Assembly: GCA_965240325.2 (NCBI GenBank)
Contig: OZ251228.1
Location: 2,294,001 to 2,358,000, forward strand
Direction of reading: 5' to 3'
DNA from: Rebecca billardiae RCC1528
Lineage: Eukaryota; Haptophyta
Length of the DNA: 64,000 bases
Shown here: in pieces, positions 10,122-20,429 of the stretch
Layout: each line of letters begins with the position of its first letter
Position numbering within the stretch: the first letter of the stretch is position 1
Notes under the pieces: generated by a model
Told to the model about the DNA's origin: nothing
The model's database searches: none
The model's input: only the letters and a program-made list of their open reading frames with translations
Made by a program: the position numbers and the translations under genes

Positions 10122-10357
10122 TATGACCGCGTTCCGCGGTCCTTTTCCGTAGAACCAACGCAGTTGGGGGCCCGCGGCGCAGTGGTTGAGAATGAGACCG
10201 TGACGTCGTCAATCCGCACGGTCTGGCGTCTGCCTGGCAGTCAGACAGGCAGCCGCACCGTCTCGGAGAGTGAGTGAGAGTCAGACCCGTCCGTCGGACT
10301 CGCGGCGCGTGAATGGGCGCGCCGACGGCCAAGGGTGGCCGGCACGGGACACCAGCG

Positions 10358-10459
10358 GACGGGCCGCGCGGGGAAGCGGGGCGGCGCGCGCGCAGGGCGA
10401 GAGGCGCGGACGGGCCGCGCGGGGAAGCGGGGCGGCGCGCGTGCAGGGCGAGAGGCGCC
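10358..10459. repeat. 51-bp tandem duplication
   Basis: Two adjacent copies of a 51-bp GC-rich unit starting GACGGGCCGCGCGGGGAAGC, with only a few substitutions. Confidence 0.9.
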
Positions 10460-10499
10460 GCGCGGCGCGGGCCGGCGCGTGCGCGCGTGCGCGCGCACC

Positions 10500-11250
10500 T
10501 GCTTGAGGTGCTCGCGCTGCGCCATGCGCTCGACGAAGGGCCGCTGGTCGCTCAGCCGGCGCGCCTCGGGCCGGCATAGCGAGAGCGCGCGCCACTGCTG
10601 CCCGCCCACGCTGCGCAGCCACGCGCAGACCGAGCGGAGCTCGGGGTGGGACGAAGCGAGTGGCGTGTCGCGCCCACCGCCAGGCGCACGCGTGCCCTGC
10701 TCCGCACCGCGCCGCCGTGCTCGCCCGCCGCCTGCTCCGCCGCGTCGGCCTCGAGGATGGCGGCGGCCAGCGGCAGGCTGAGTGGCGCGCGCTCGCCCAC
10801 CGTAGCTTCGAGGGCCGTCCACACCTGCTCGAGCTGCTGCAGGGCGTGGACAAGGGCAGCGCGCGCGCCCAGCGCATCCGTGCCGCGTGACGCAGCGCGT
10901 CGAGCTCGGCGTCTCGCTTCGCCAGCTCGGCGCCCAGCGCCTCTGCGCGCACGCGTCGAGCTCGGCGTCGCGCTTTGCCAGCTCGGCGCCCAGCGCCTTC
11001 ACGCGCACGTGCTCGTGTATCTGCGCGCGCACGGCCTGCGCGCCGCCGCCCATCTGCGCGCGCAGACTCGGACTCGTCGCGGCTGGCTGCTAGGGAGTGC
11101 TAGGGTGCGCGCCGCGTAGTCGATGGCCAAGGCCTGCAGCCAGCGCGCCTGCACCGAGAAAAGAAGGCGCGGCACGCGCGCTATAACCCAGTCCACGCAG
11201 ACACGCGAGCGCGTGCTCGAGCGGCGCGCCGGGGGCGACCGTCCACGTCG
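10500..11250 (-). CDS. Fragmentary coiled-coil-like coding region, exon limits unclear
   Basis: Minus-strand pieces look like real protein but lie in different frames. In 5' to 3' order: a helical piece (VKALGAELAKRDAELDAL, about 10900-11005), a second piece (ALVHALQQLEQVWTALEATV and onward, about 10660-10870), and a third (SSHPELRSVCAWLRSVGG to EHLKQ, about 10504-10650). The third ends at CAG followed by GTGCGC, the same donor used by the confident introns of this window, so it could be a genuine exon end. A 56-bp tandem duplication (10896-11007) breaks the frame in the first piece. The next exon would have to lie in the repeat-like sequence to the left. I read this as a multi-exon gene fragment or pseudogene carried in the repeat-bounded element; the family is unknown. 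Confidence 0.35.
10896..11007. repeat. 56-bp tandem duplication
   Basis: The 56-bp unit beginning CGCGTCGAGCTCGGCGTC occurs at 10896 and again at 10952. The period is not a multiple of three, so it shifts the minus-strand reading frame that crosses it. Confidence 0.9.
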
Positions 11251-11766
11251 GCCGCGCGGGAGCCGCAGGTACTCTCGCGTGCCTGCGCGACGCAGCGCGC
11301 ACGCACAGCGAAACGGGCGCGGGGTAGAATTCAGGAGAGCGCCGCCGCCCGCGCACCACCCCACCGAGAGTGCGCACATGCGCACGCCACGACATGGCAC
11401 GACATGGCGCACGATTGACGCAACGCCCGACAGACAGAAGCCTTCATCGACAATCCGCGCGCGCCCGCAAACGCGGCCGCGCGCGCGGGCGGGCGCGCGG
11501 GCGTGCGTGCGCCACCCGCGCGGGAGGCGCCCGCGGCCGCGCGGGCGGCGCGCGCGCGGCGCGCGCTCCGCGCGGTCGTCCACACCGATGGCGGTCGATC
11601 GAGGGCTCGCCCCGTTTGGCGGTCGATTTTGATCGAGGGCTCGCCCCGTTTTTGGAGCGAGCGCGTGCCGCGCGCCCCCTGGCTCCCAACTGGGTATGAT
11701 AATACCCACAATTACCCAAAATGACCTTATGCCCCCAACACCGTTATCATAGCGAGCCAATGTACT

Positions 11767-11909
11767 GATATGATAGACTGAACGATAGTACCCACAATTA
11801 CCCAATCAAGAGGCGATACAGCCCTTGCCTTGCTCGCTATGATATGATAGACTGAACGATAGTACCCACAATTACCCAATCAAGAGGCGATACAGCCCTT
11901 GCCTTGCTG
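11767..11909. repeat. 74-bp tandem duplication
   Basis: GATATGATAGACTGAACGAT to CCTTGCCTTGCT occurs at 11767 and again at 11841. Related CCCACAATTACCC motifs also occur at about 11703-11718 and 12039-12051. Confidence 0.9.
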
Positions 11910-12496
11910 AATGTCTCGCACTATTGGAGTTGGTTGGACTCGGCTATAATGTTGATCAACTGTCGTTCTAGTGATGGCATCTTGCGGCGGCGAGGCCATA
12001 TTATTTTACTATGGTCACACTACATTAAGGAGAGTCTACCCACAATTACCCTGCCTCGCACACTTGGGCGTGGGTTTCGTTGATTCCTCTGTTCACTATT
12101 CAAGACGGCGGACGCGCCCTTTTTCGACGCTAATGCACCTGTAAGGGAGTCTCAAAATCGAAACTCGGTCTCCTCCAGCCCTAAAAAATCGCCCCCCGTC
12201 CCTTTTTTCTTGATCAAAGATCTTTTTGAAACGTGGTTCGGGCCCGCTGGTGCGGGCTCCACGCTGCGCGCTCCGCCCTGCACCGCGGGCCATAATATAT
12301 ATACGACTTATTATAATAATAATAAATGATGACTGCTGCCGCCTGCCGCTGCGATGATGTGCCTGGCACTGGCAACGACGACGATGCTGCTGAGTTTTAT
12401 TGCTGGCACGGCTCCGTGTTGTCTGAGACTGCGCAAGCTCAATGAATTGTACATCAGAATAGGGCATCAGCGTCGAGCCATTACCCCGTCGAGTGT

Positions 12497-13345
12497 TCAG
12501 CACGACTTATATATGATTGGACGCGCATCGCCCTCGGCCGCGTCCACCGCAGTGCATATGGCCTCCTCCGCCTCGGCCATCGCGCGCGCCTCCGCGGGCC
12601 CGGCGTGATCGTGCCCGAGCAGGTGGCACAGCGCGTGTGCGCACAGCAGCCACACGCTGTCGTCCAGCGAGAGGGGCCGCGCGCGCACGCGCGCGTCGCG
12701 ATGCTCGGCGTGCAGACGAGCGTACGCGCCGATGGCGGGCGGCGTCGGCGGCGGCAGGGAGACGAGAGAACGTGCGCGCGACCCCGACGCCTCGGCGCAC
12801 GCGCGCGCCTCCTCCACGCCCACCGCCACGTCGCCAAGCCGCGCGTCGCCCGCGTGCGCGGGCGGCGGAAGCACGCCGGGCGCGAGCGCGTGCGCGTACG
12901 GCAGCGCCAGCACGTCGGTCGGCGCGTCCACGCCGCGCACGCGGCGATTGAGCGCGCGCATGCGCTCCGCGCCGAGCAGCTGCACGCCCAACGCGTACCG
13001 CGGCAGCTCGAGCAGCGCGAGCGCGTGCGAGAGCCGGCGCGTGAGCAGCGGCACATCCACGCTCTGCACGAGCGGCGTGCGCTGCGCGCGCACGCGGATG
13101 CCTGAGGGCGCGGGGCGGGAGGCAGGGCGTCGGTGCTGGCACGTGGCACGCGCGTCGCCGCGGGGTGCGGGGCGGCGCCAGCGGCGTGCGCGCACGCGCG
13201 GTGGCGAGGGGCCTCCTCGGCCAACGGGCAGCCGAGGCCGCCATCGTGCGCTGGGCGTGACTCTGACGACCGCCGCGCGGGCGTGAACGACTGACGAAGC
13301 AAGGGTGGTACTTCCCGCAGGCCTCAGGCGGCGCGAGGCGCGCAT
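12497..13345 (-). CDS. ybeY: YbeY-type endoribonuclease (rRNA maturation factor)
   Basis: The C-terminal part contains LCAHALCHLLGHDH, the metal-binding H-x3-H-x5-H signature of YbeY, preceded by LGAERMRALNRRVRGVDAPTDVLALP and LGDVAVGVEEA as in bacterial and plastid YbeY. The enzyme is a zinc-dependent single-strand endoribonuclease that matures rRNA 3' ends; in algae it acts in plastids or mitochondria. From the ATG at 13345 the frame gives 282 aa. The first roughly 80 residues are Arg/Ala-rich and could be a transit peptide, but a short intron in this stretch (a CTCAG/GC acceptor near 13107) is possible. A Pro-rich insert before the active site (near SLPPPTPP) could also be intronic. The start lies 18 bp from the start of the divergent methyltransferase gene. 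Confidence 0.8.
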   Translation of the reverse strand: MRASRRLRPAGSTTLASSVVHARAAVVRVTPSARWRPRLPVGRGGPSPPRVRARRWRRPAPRGDARATCQHRRPASRPAPSGIRVRAQRTPLVQSVDVPLLTRRLSHALALLELPRYALGVQLLGAERMRALNRRVRGVDAPTDVLALPYAHALAPGVLPPPAHAGDARLGDVAVGVEEARACAEASGSRARSLVSLPPPTPPAIGAYARLHAEHRDARVRARPLSLDDSVWLLCAHALCHLLGHDHAGPAEARAMAEAEEAICTAVDAAEGDARPIIYKSC

Positions 13346-13363
13346 CGCATCGCGTCGGCGGCG

Positions 13364-15945
13364 ATGGCGTCGGCCGAGCGCTTCACCTCGTCCGGGCGGC
13401 AGTGCCGGCTGCGCCTCAACGCACAGTGCCCGCTGTGCGCCCGCTACTTCCCCGCCGACACCGTTGAGGCGCATGCGGCCACGTGCGCGGCGGGCCGCCG
13501 GCCGAGCGGCGGCTCGGTCGGCGCCGGTGCGCAGAAGCGCGCGCCGGCGCGCGGCATGGCGGCGTACGCGCCGAGGCGCAAGGCGGCCCGCGTGAGCTCG
13601 TGCACACCGAGCCTCAAACGCCGGGCGCTCGCCACTGGCGCGGCTGGCGAGCGCGCGGGCGCGCCGAGCCCGCGGCCTTTCGCCGCGCGCGCCGCCGATG
13701 CGGACGAGCAGTCGGCGGCGGCGGCTCCGGAGGCGGTGACGGCGGCGGCGGAGGAGGCGGCGGCGGCGGAGGAGGAGGAGGAGGAGGAGGCGAAAGAGGA
13801 GGAGGAGGAGGCGGCGCGGGTGGCGGAGGCTAGGTCAGTGGCGTTGATGGTGCCGCCGCCCTCTGCCGCCGAGGTGCGCCGTCGCCTCGCTGCGTGCACG
13901 CGCATGCCCGCGCCGCCGGCGCCGCGCTGGGCGCTCGCGCCGCTGCCGCCCGTGCCCGCGCGCGCGGGCGCGGCCGCGCTGCCGTCCGCGCCCGCGTACG
14001 CGCTGTCCATCGCGCGCGTGTGCGCGGAGGGCCGCGAGCTCGAGCTCGAGCTGCGCTGCCCCGGCGCGGCCCTGCTCTCAGGTCTGTGCACCTTGCGGCT
14101 GTACTCTGAGCGCGCGGAGGGCGGGCCGGGCGCGTGCGCGTGGCTGAGCGCGGACGGGCTCGGCACGCTCGCGCTCGCGCACGCGCGCGCGCAGCGGTGG
14201 CGGCAGGGCGCGCACGAGGAGGAGGGCGCGGCCGCGCCGCTGCCGGGCGTCGCGCCGATGCCAAACGTACGCGCTGTGCTCGACGCGCACGTCGCGTCTG
14301 TTGACGCCGCGCAGCTGCTCGCGCCCGACGCGGCGGCGGCGGCGGCGGCGGGCGCGGCGTGCGTGCGCGCGCGCTGGCGCGTGCCGGCCGCGGGCGGCGG
14401 CTGCGCGGACGGGCTGTACCGGCTGGCGCTGCTGCTGCCACACGGCACGGACGGCGCGGCGGCGGGCGCGGCGGCGGGCGCGGCGGCGCGCTCGGCCACC
14501 GAGCTGCGCCGCGCGCTCGACGCCGCGCCGCGCGCGGCGAGCTCTCAGGCGTTCGAGCTGCGCGTCGCGCGCGTCGCGCGCGTGCGGTGCGCGCCCGGCG
14601 CCGCCTCGGACGGCGTGCCGCAGCTGCTGCCTTTGCGGCCGCACGCGCTGCACGCGCCGCCGCTCTCACCCGTCCGCGCCGAGAGTGCGGAGGCGCGCGG
14701 CGCGCGCGCACTCTTCCCTGTGCTGGCGCTCGAGGGGGGCGGCCACGGCGAGTCCTCGTCGTGCTGCGTCGAGCGCAGTGTGCGCTGGGCGTACGGGATG
14801 ATCGAGAGAGAGTCGCACCTCTCCTGGGGGCTCACCTCGGACTACGAGGGGCTCGAGGCGACGCGCAGGTGCAGGCTGCAGCGCACGGCGGGCGGAGGCG
14901 GCCGGCACGCGAGCGGGCGCGGCGGTGACGGCGGCGGTTACAGCGGCGGTTATAGGCACGTGAACGGGTACGGCGGGTACACGCTCGGCTCGGAGGGGTA
15001 CGGCGAGACCACCGCCGGCTGCACCGCCGCGCTGCTCGCGCTGCTCGGCTCGCTGCGCGCGCGCGTGCTCAGCCAGCTGCCGGGCGGCTGGCGCGTGCGC
15101 TGGGGCGCGTGCTGGGACTTGGGCGCACACGCGGCGCTGCTGGACGTGGGCGCGGGCTACGGCAAGCTCGTCGTGCACGCGGCGCTCGGCGCGGGCGTGC
15201 GCGCCGCCACGGGCGTCGAGTGCGTCGGCTCGCGCTTCGACACGTCCATGCGCGCGCTTGAGGCGCTGCGCGCGGCCGCGGCCGAGCGCGCCGCGGCCGC
15301 GCCGCCCGGCGGCGACGGTGGCGGCGGCGGCGCGGAGGGCGGCGGCGCGGAGGGCGGCGGCGCGCCGTGCGCGTGCAGCGCGCTGCAGCGCGTCGAGCTG
15401 CTGTACGGCGACGCGTGCGCGCTCGCCGAGCTCGGCGCGTACACGCACGTGTACGCCTTCGACAAGGTCTTCTCGCCGACGACGCTGTGCGCGCTCAGCG
15501 CGCGGCTGCAGGGCTGCGGCTGGCGCGTGCTCGTGTCTTACAGGCAGCCAAAGGCGCGTGGCGTCGCGCGCCGAGGCGGGCGGCGGGTCGCGCGCGTGAA
15601 GCGCCGTGGCCGCGCCGCGCGCCCACGCGCCCCCGCGCCGCGCCCACGCGCGCGCCTCTCGCGCCCCGCCGCCGCGCGCGCGCCCGCGTGCGCAGGAGTG
15701 GTGGGCACTCGGGCTGGTGAGCGCGCAGCCGGTCGCCAAGATGCGCATGCGCACGACCGGCCGCGAGGGGTGCACGGTGCGCGCCCGGCGCCGCCCCGCG
15801 CGCACGCGCTCCCGCGCCCGGCGTCGCGGGCGGCGGCGCGGCATCGCGCCCGCCGACGCGGCGGCGGCTCGCGCGCGACGCGCGCCCGGCGGTGTGTGGC
15901 GCGCAGGCGTGGGTCTACATCAACATGGAGCACGCGCCGCCCTAG
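13364..15945 (+). CDS. UBZ-like zinc finger and DOT1-like methyltransferase fusion
   Basis: Exon 1 starts at the ATG at 13364. Residues 22-40 (CPLCARYFPADTVEAHAATC) are a C2HC UBZ/Rad18-like ubiquitin-binding finger. A long Ala/Glu-rich middle follows, then a class I SAM-dependent methyltransferase of the DOT1 type: YGETT, then motif I DVGAGYGKLVVHAA, then GVEC and YAFDKVF. DOT1 methylates histone H3K79 on nucleosomes, and a ubiquitin-binding finger beside it would suit DOT1's known stimulation by ubiquitylated H2B (inference). Exon 1 ends shortly after VLVSYRQPKARG (about 15555-15600, donor not fixed). Exon 2 is 15696-15776 (EWWALGLVSAQPVAKMRMRT). Exon 3 is 15907-15945 (AWVYINMEHAPP and stop). 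The second intron, 130 bp, uses GTGCGC and CGCAG. The usual DOT1 VNNFAF motif is replaced by YAFDKVF, so substrate choice is open. Confidence 0.75.
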
Positions 15946-16571
15946 CCGCAAGCGCAAGCTGCACGCCTCGTTTGATCACTGGCGCGTGTTGGCTCGTCGG
16001 CGGCCGCCGCCACGGGACCGCACTCCCCATATCACTAGAGCTACGCTGCGCATACTGATACGTATGAGTAGTCGTTGCGCATGGCACGTTACTAGCCACT
16101 AGGCGTGTCGCATGACATCACGGATCGACCCGCCGGATCAACCGCTCGTAACAGCGCAGGCTGTCTGGCTTATTATAACAATAATTGACCTGATGCCTAA
16201 GCCAGAGACGCGGGCACTGTGAGCTCCTGAGTCATGAAGTCACTTGTGAATTAGTCGTCGTGAAAACTGCACAGGAGGGCCTCAATGGATGCCTAGATGA
16301 TGACGATGACTCCAGAGCGAGATTGATGGGCCAACATGAACAAGCACTTCCTCTGTAGTTCAGACTCTACTTTACTATGTATTTACCCATTTCAGACTCT
16401 GCTGATGGTCAGAACACGGTCCGGGAGCGACCCGGATGCACCCGTAGCTATTGGAATAAATATCCGCAAGCAAATATGTCACCGGACTGGGCGGTAAATT
16501 GCTATGAAAGATACAGTCTGAAGTAGTCACAAACTGATTTTCACACCCTGGGCACTTATTGGCCATCCATA

Positions 16572-16890
16572 GCAACCCCGGCTTCGGGCCGCCCTGTGGC
16601 TGTGGGACACTTCGGGCCGGTTCATTCGGCCGCGGGAATGCGATGATCATTTTCGGAATTCGGTACGCCCGGTTTCTATTACNNNNNNNNNNNNNNNNNN
16701 NNNNNNNNNNNNNNNNNNNNNNNNNNNNNNNNNNNNNNNNNNNNNNNNNNNNNNNNNNNNNNNNNNNNNNNNNNNNNNNNNNCAACCCCGGCTTGGGGCC
16801 GCCCTGTGGCTGTGGGACACTTCGGGCGTTCATTCGGCCGCGGGAATGCGATGATCATTTTCGGAATTCGGTACGCCCGGTTTCTATTAC
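16572..16890. repeat. Direct repeat of about 110 bp interrupted by assembly gap
   Basis: The unit CAACCCCGGCTT(C/G)GGGCCGCC to CGGTTTCTATTAC lies at 16572-16682 and again at 16783-16890, with the 100-N gap between. The true locus is probably a longer tandem array that the assembly could not cross. Confidence 0.85.
16683..16782. other. Assembly gap (100 N)
   Basis: A run of exactly 100 N, the usual placeholder for a gap of unknown size. Confidence 0.99.
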
Positions 16891-17018
16891 CGGACTGGCA
16901 GGGGTCAACCGGAGCCAGAGCCCGCGGTCACGTCTAGAGCTGATATCACGCTGTCAGCATTGATAAGTGTCGTAGTCATTGCATATAACTCAGCAGCGCG
17001 CAGTGGTGTGATGCTCAC

Positions 17019-17191
<173 letters not shown>

Positions 17192-17195
<4 letters not shown>

Positions 17196-18030
17196 CGCAC
17201 TCTACTTACTGCTTATCGGAGTCTGTGATGAGTAGATCGACTACGTACTATCCGGCATCGTCGTCAGGATCTCATTCATCATCAGCAGCATCGGCGGCAC
17301 TGCTGCCATCGTCAGCGCTGTGCGCGCGGCGCGCGCACGCGGCCGCGGCACGCGCGTCGAATGCGTCGATCGACGGCGGCGCGGCCTCTGCGACGGCGGC
17401 ACGGTGCGGCGGGGGCAGCGGCGGCGCGACGGCGTCGGCGGTGGCGCGCTCGCACAGCGTCTGCCGCGCGTAAGCGCAGCGTCACTGCGTGTGCAGCAGC
17501 GCGCCGCTCAGCTGCCGCCGCTCCACGCCGCCGCCGCGGCGCGCGCGGCGCATGCCCGCCTCGCCGCGTGACGCCTCTGAGTCTGGATCGTCACGCGACT
17601 TTGCTCGATCAGACCGTCCAGGACACTACTGGTACACTTATATTTCAGAGAGCCCTTATTGATTGCAGATAGAGCACAGCGTCGAATGACACCCGCATTA
17701 TTGGCTTTGAATCAATATTTGCAATACAGGAAGTCCAGGCTTCTTGTCAGGAAGTAATACGGGGTGAGGAATCTTGAATCACAACCGCATCATTGAGTTT
17801 CCCGCTCAGACTGTCCAGGACACACCGCTTTTCAGAGAGCTCCTAATCATCATCGCAGATAGAGGACTACGCGAATGCCACCTGGCATTGGCTTTGAATC
17901 AATACACTGCTTCCATATGAGGGTTTTTTCCTATTTGAGTTCCATTCCTTCTAGTGCTTACCATGCGCCACAAAGTAAGTAATACGGGCAGGGGAATCGG
18001 ATAGTACGAACGCAATCAAATCTAATCAAG
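17192..18030. other. Intergenic stretch with weak internal repeats
   Basis: Two related segments (about 17610-17680 and 17805-17870) share CAGAC[CT]GTCCAGGACAC and TTTCAGAGAGC blocks. Open frames at 17225-17672 are low-complexity Ala/Arg/Ser and are not convincing. The 17206-17290 segment resembles the spacer sequence after each NXPE-like gene copy (21945-22015 and 25385-25455). Confidence 0.5.
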
Positions 18031-18039
18031 GGCAGTGCA

Positions 18040-18195
18040 ATCCATGGACTCAAATGCGCTTTACAGACCTAATCCACCTACAAAATCCCCATATGCAAAA
18101 TCCTGCGCGATCCTCTTTTCTGATTTGGCGGAGCACGTGCGCCGCCGCCCCGGCCGGCTTTCGCTCACGCTCAGACCTTTCGGGGGGGCCTGCGC
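18040..18195. repeat. Dispersed repeat, inverted copy at 35690-35835
   Basis: The sequence with CTAATCCACCTACAAAATCC, the GCGGAGCACGTGCGCCGCC core and CTCACGCTCAGACCTTTCGG recurs on the opposite strand at 35690-35835 with substitutions and small indels. Confidence 0.8.
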
Positions 18196-18208
18196 CATAA
18201 TAGAAGAG

Positions 18209-18256
18209 GGAGAGAGAGAGAGAGAGAGAGCCAGAGAGAGAGAGAGAGAGAGAGAG
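18209..18256. repeat. (AG)n microsatellite
   Basis: About 48 bp of GA repeats with one CC interruption, next to the 3' end of the first EsV-1-7 gene. Confidence 0.95.
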
Positions 18257-18296
18257 ACGAAGAGAGTCGACGCGACGACATCAGCATCGGAGTTCA

Positions 18297-20372
18297 TCAG
18301 ACATCATCGTCGGAGGACGACAGATCGGATACCATCACCGTCCAACGGTCAGACTCATCATCAGTGCCTGTGTCACCGTGTGGCGGCGTTCGACAATCCG
18401 CCCCGTTGCCGCTCTCGAGTCTCTCGACTAGCGGCGGCGGTGGTTGGGGCAGCTGCGGGGCGGCGTCCGGGACAGTGGCAAGGTGGCTGGTGCGTTTCTG
18501 CTGTCGCTTCGCGGCGCGTGTGCTCTGGTCCCCGGTGCCATGCTCCAGTCTGCGCTTGGGGACGGCGAGCCGAGTGTTAACCATGCCTGCCAGCTTGTGC
18601 GCAGCGCACCGGCTGGCGCGCGTGTCGCCCGGCATGCCGAACAAACGCCCCTTGGTACAGCCGGTATGATCACACTTGGGGTGCATCACGTCGACCATGC
18701 CGGCCAGCTTGTGTTCAGCGCACCGGCTGGCGCGCGCGTCGCCCGACATGCCGAATGAAGGCCCCTTGGTGCAGCCGGTATGATCACACTTGGGGTGCAT
18801 CACGTCGACCATGCCGGCCAGCTTGTGTTCAGCGCACCGGATGGCGCGCGCGTCGCCCGGCATGCCGAAGTAAGGCCGCGTGGTACAGCCCGCGTGATCA
18901 CACTTGGGGTGCATCACGTCGACCATGCTGGCCAGCTTGTGCGCAGCGCACCGACTGGCGCGCGCGTCGCCCGGCATGCCGAATGAAGGCTGCGTGGTGC
19001 AGCCCGCGTGACCACACTTGGGGTGCCTCGCGTCGACCATGCCGGCCAGCTTGTGCGTAGCGCACCGGCCGGCGCGTGCGTCGCCCGGCATGCCGAACGA
19101 AGGCCACGTGGTGCAGCCCTCGTGATCACACTTGGGGTTCTTCACGTCGACCATGCCGGCCAGCTTGTGCGCAGCGCACCGGCTGGCGCGCGCGTCGCCC
19201 GGCATGCCGAAGTTAGGCCCCTTGGTGCAGCCGGTGTGATCACACTTGGGGTGCTTCACATCGACCATGCCGAACAGCTTGTGCGTAGCGCACCGACTGG
19301 CGCGCGCGTCACCCGGCATGCCGAATGAAGGCCGTGCGGTGCAGCCCGCGTGACCACACTTGGGGCTCACCACGTTGATCATGCCGGCCAGCTTGTGTTC
19401 AGCGCACCGGCTGGCGCGCGCGTCACCCGGCATGCCGAATGAAGGCCCCTTGGTGCAGCCCGCGTGATCACACTTGGGGCTCACCACGTTGACCATGCCG
19501 GCCAGCTTGTGCGTAGCGCACCGGCCGGCGCGCGCGTCACCCGGCATGCCGAATGAAGGCCCCTTGGTGCAGCCCGCGTGATCACACTTGGGGCTCACCA
19601 CGTTGACCATGCCGGCCAGCTTGTGCGTAGCGCACCGGCCGGCGCGTGCGTCGCCCGGCATGCCGTACGAAGGCTGCTTGCTGCAGCCGGTGTGATCACA
19701 CTTGCGGCTCACCACGTTGACCATGCCGGCCAGCTTGTGCGTACCGCACCGGCTGGCGCGCGCGTCGCCCGGCATGCCGCATGAAGGCCCCTTGGTGCAG
19801 CCGGTGTGATCACACTTGCGGCTCCTCACGTCGACCATGCCGGCCAGCTTGTGCTCAGCGCACCGGCTGGCGTGCGCGTCGCCCGGCATGCCGTACGAAG
19901 GCAGCTTGCTGCAGCCGGTGTGATCACACTTGGGGCTCACCACGTTGATCATGCCGGCCAGCTTGTGCGTAGCGCACCGACTGGCGCGTGCGTCGCCCGG
20001 CATGCCGAACGAAGGCCACGTGGTGCAGCCCTCGTGATCACACTTGGGGTTCTTCACGTCGACCATGCCGGCCAGCTTGTGCGCAGCGCACCGGCTGGCG
20101 CGCGCGTCGCCCGGCATGCCGAAGTTAGGCCCCTTGGTGCAGCCGGTGTGATCACACTTGGGGTGCTTCACATCGACCATGCCGAACAGCTTGTGCGTAG
20201 CGCACCGACTGGCGCGCGCGTCACCCGGCATGCCAAACGAAGGCCACGTGGTGCAGCCCTCGTGATCACACTTGGGGTTCTTCACGTTGACCATGCCGGT
20301 CAGCTTGTGCGCAGCGCACCGGGTGGGGGCGTGGGGCGCGTCACCGCGCGTGTCACCCGGCCGGAGCGTCAC
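18297..20372 (-). CDS. EsV-1-7 cysteine-rich repeat protein, 15 repeats (copy A)
   Basis: The protein is built of 15 tandem 38-residue units with spacing C-x4-C-x16-C-x2-H-x12, exactly the EsV-1-7 motif first named from an Ectocarpus virus gene and found in the brown-algal developmental regulator IMMEDIATE UPRIGHT. A typical unit begins KCDHTGCTKGPSFGMPGDA and ends in HKLAGMVDV. Each unit is 114 bp, so array length can change without a frameshift. The C-terminal tail has two basic clusters (PKRRLEHG and AKRQQKR) like a bipartite nuclear signal, then an acidic end (SDLSSSDDDV). The Cys/His spacing suggests zinc binding; the molecular role is unknown. The frame is open to 20372, but only a GTG stands there; the first in-frame ATG (20294) is inside a half repeat, so an upstream exon is likely. 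It faces the NXPE-like gene copy 1. Confidence 0.85.
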   Translation of the reverse strand: MTLRPGDTRGDAPHAPTRCAAHKLTGMVNVKNPKCDHEGCTTWPSFGMPGDARASRCATHKLFGMVDVKHPKCDHTGCTKGPNFGMPGDARASRCAAHKLAGMVDVKNPKCDHEGCTTWPSFGMPGDARASRCATHKLAGMINVVSPKCDHTGCSKLPSYGMPGDAHASRCAEHKLAGMVDVRSRKCDHTGCTKGPSCGMPGDARASRCGTHKLAGMVNVVSRKCDHTGCSKQPSYGMPGDARAGRCATHKLAGMVNVVSPKCDHAGCTKGPSFGMPGDARAGRCATHKLAGMVNVVSPKCDHAGCTKGPSFGMPGDARASRCAEHKLAGMINVVSPKCGHAGCTARPSFGMPGDARASRCATHKLFGMVDVKHPKCDHTGCTKGPNFGMPGDARASRCAAHKLAGMVDVKNPKCDHEGCTTWPSFGMPGDARAGRCATHKLAGMVDARHPKCGHAGCTTQPSFGMPGDARASRCAAHKLASMVDVMHPKCDHAGCTTRPYFGMPGDARAIRCAEHKLAGMVDVMHPKCDHTGCTKGPSFGMSGDARASRCAEHKLAGMVDVMHPKCDHTGCTKGRLFGMPGDTRASRCAAHKLAGMVNTRLAVPKRRLEHGTGDQSTRAAKRQQKRTSHLATVPDAAPQLPQPPPPLVERLESGNGADCRTPPHGDTGTDDESDRWTVMVSDLSSSDDDV

Positions 20373-20429
20373 CCGGACGGGCGCGCCTTGGAGCCTGGTG
20401 CCGGACGCCGGCCGGCGAGCTCACAAAGC

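Larger units (their letters stand above)
10122..12297 (+). mobile_element. Repeat-bounded element, copy A
   Basis: The left end (10122-10180, starting ATATGACCGCGTTCCGCGGT) matches the inner ends of the large inverted repeat at 37596 and 39437. The right end (about 12110-12297, including TTGATCAAAGATCTTTTTGA and ending CCTGCACCGCGGGCC) matches its outer ends at 35944 and 41135. The order and orientation are the same as in 39437-41135, so the segment looks like a third member of one element family. Its interior is unrelated to the other two and contains minus-strand coding-like fragments. No transposase is seen. It could be a non-autonomous transposon that captured host sequence; target-site duplications could not be fixed by eye. 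Confidence 0.5.

Noticed and set aside
17225-17672. Short Ala/Ser/Arg-rich frames after the AG microsatellite
   Set aside because: Low complexity, several overlapping frames and no family resemblance.
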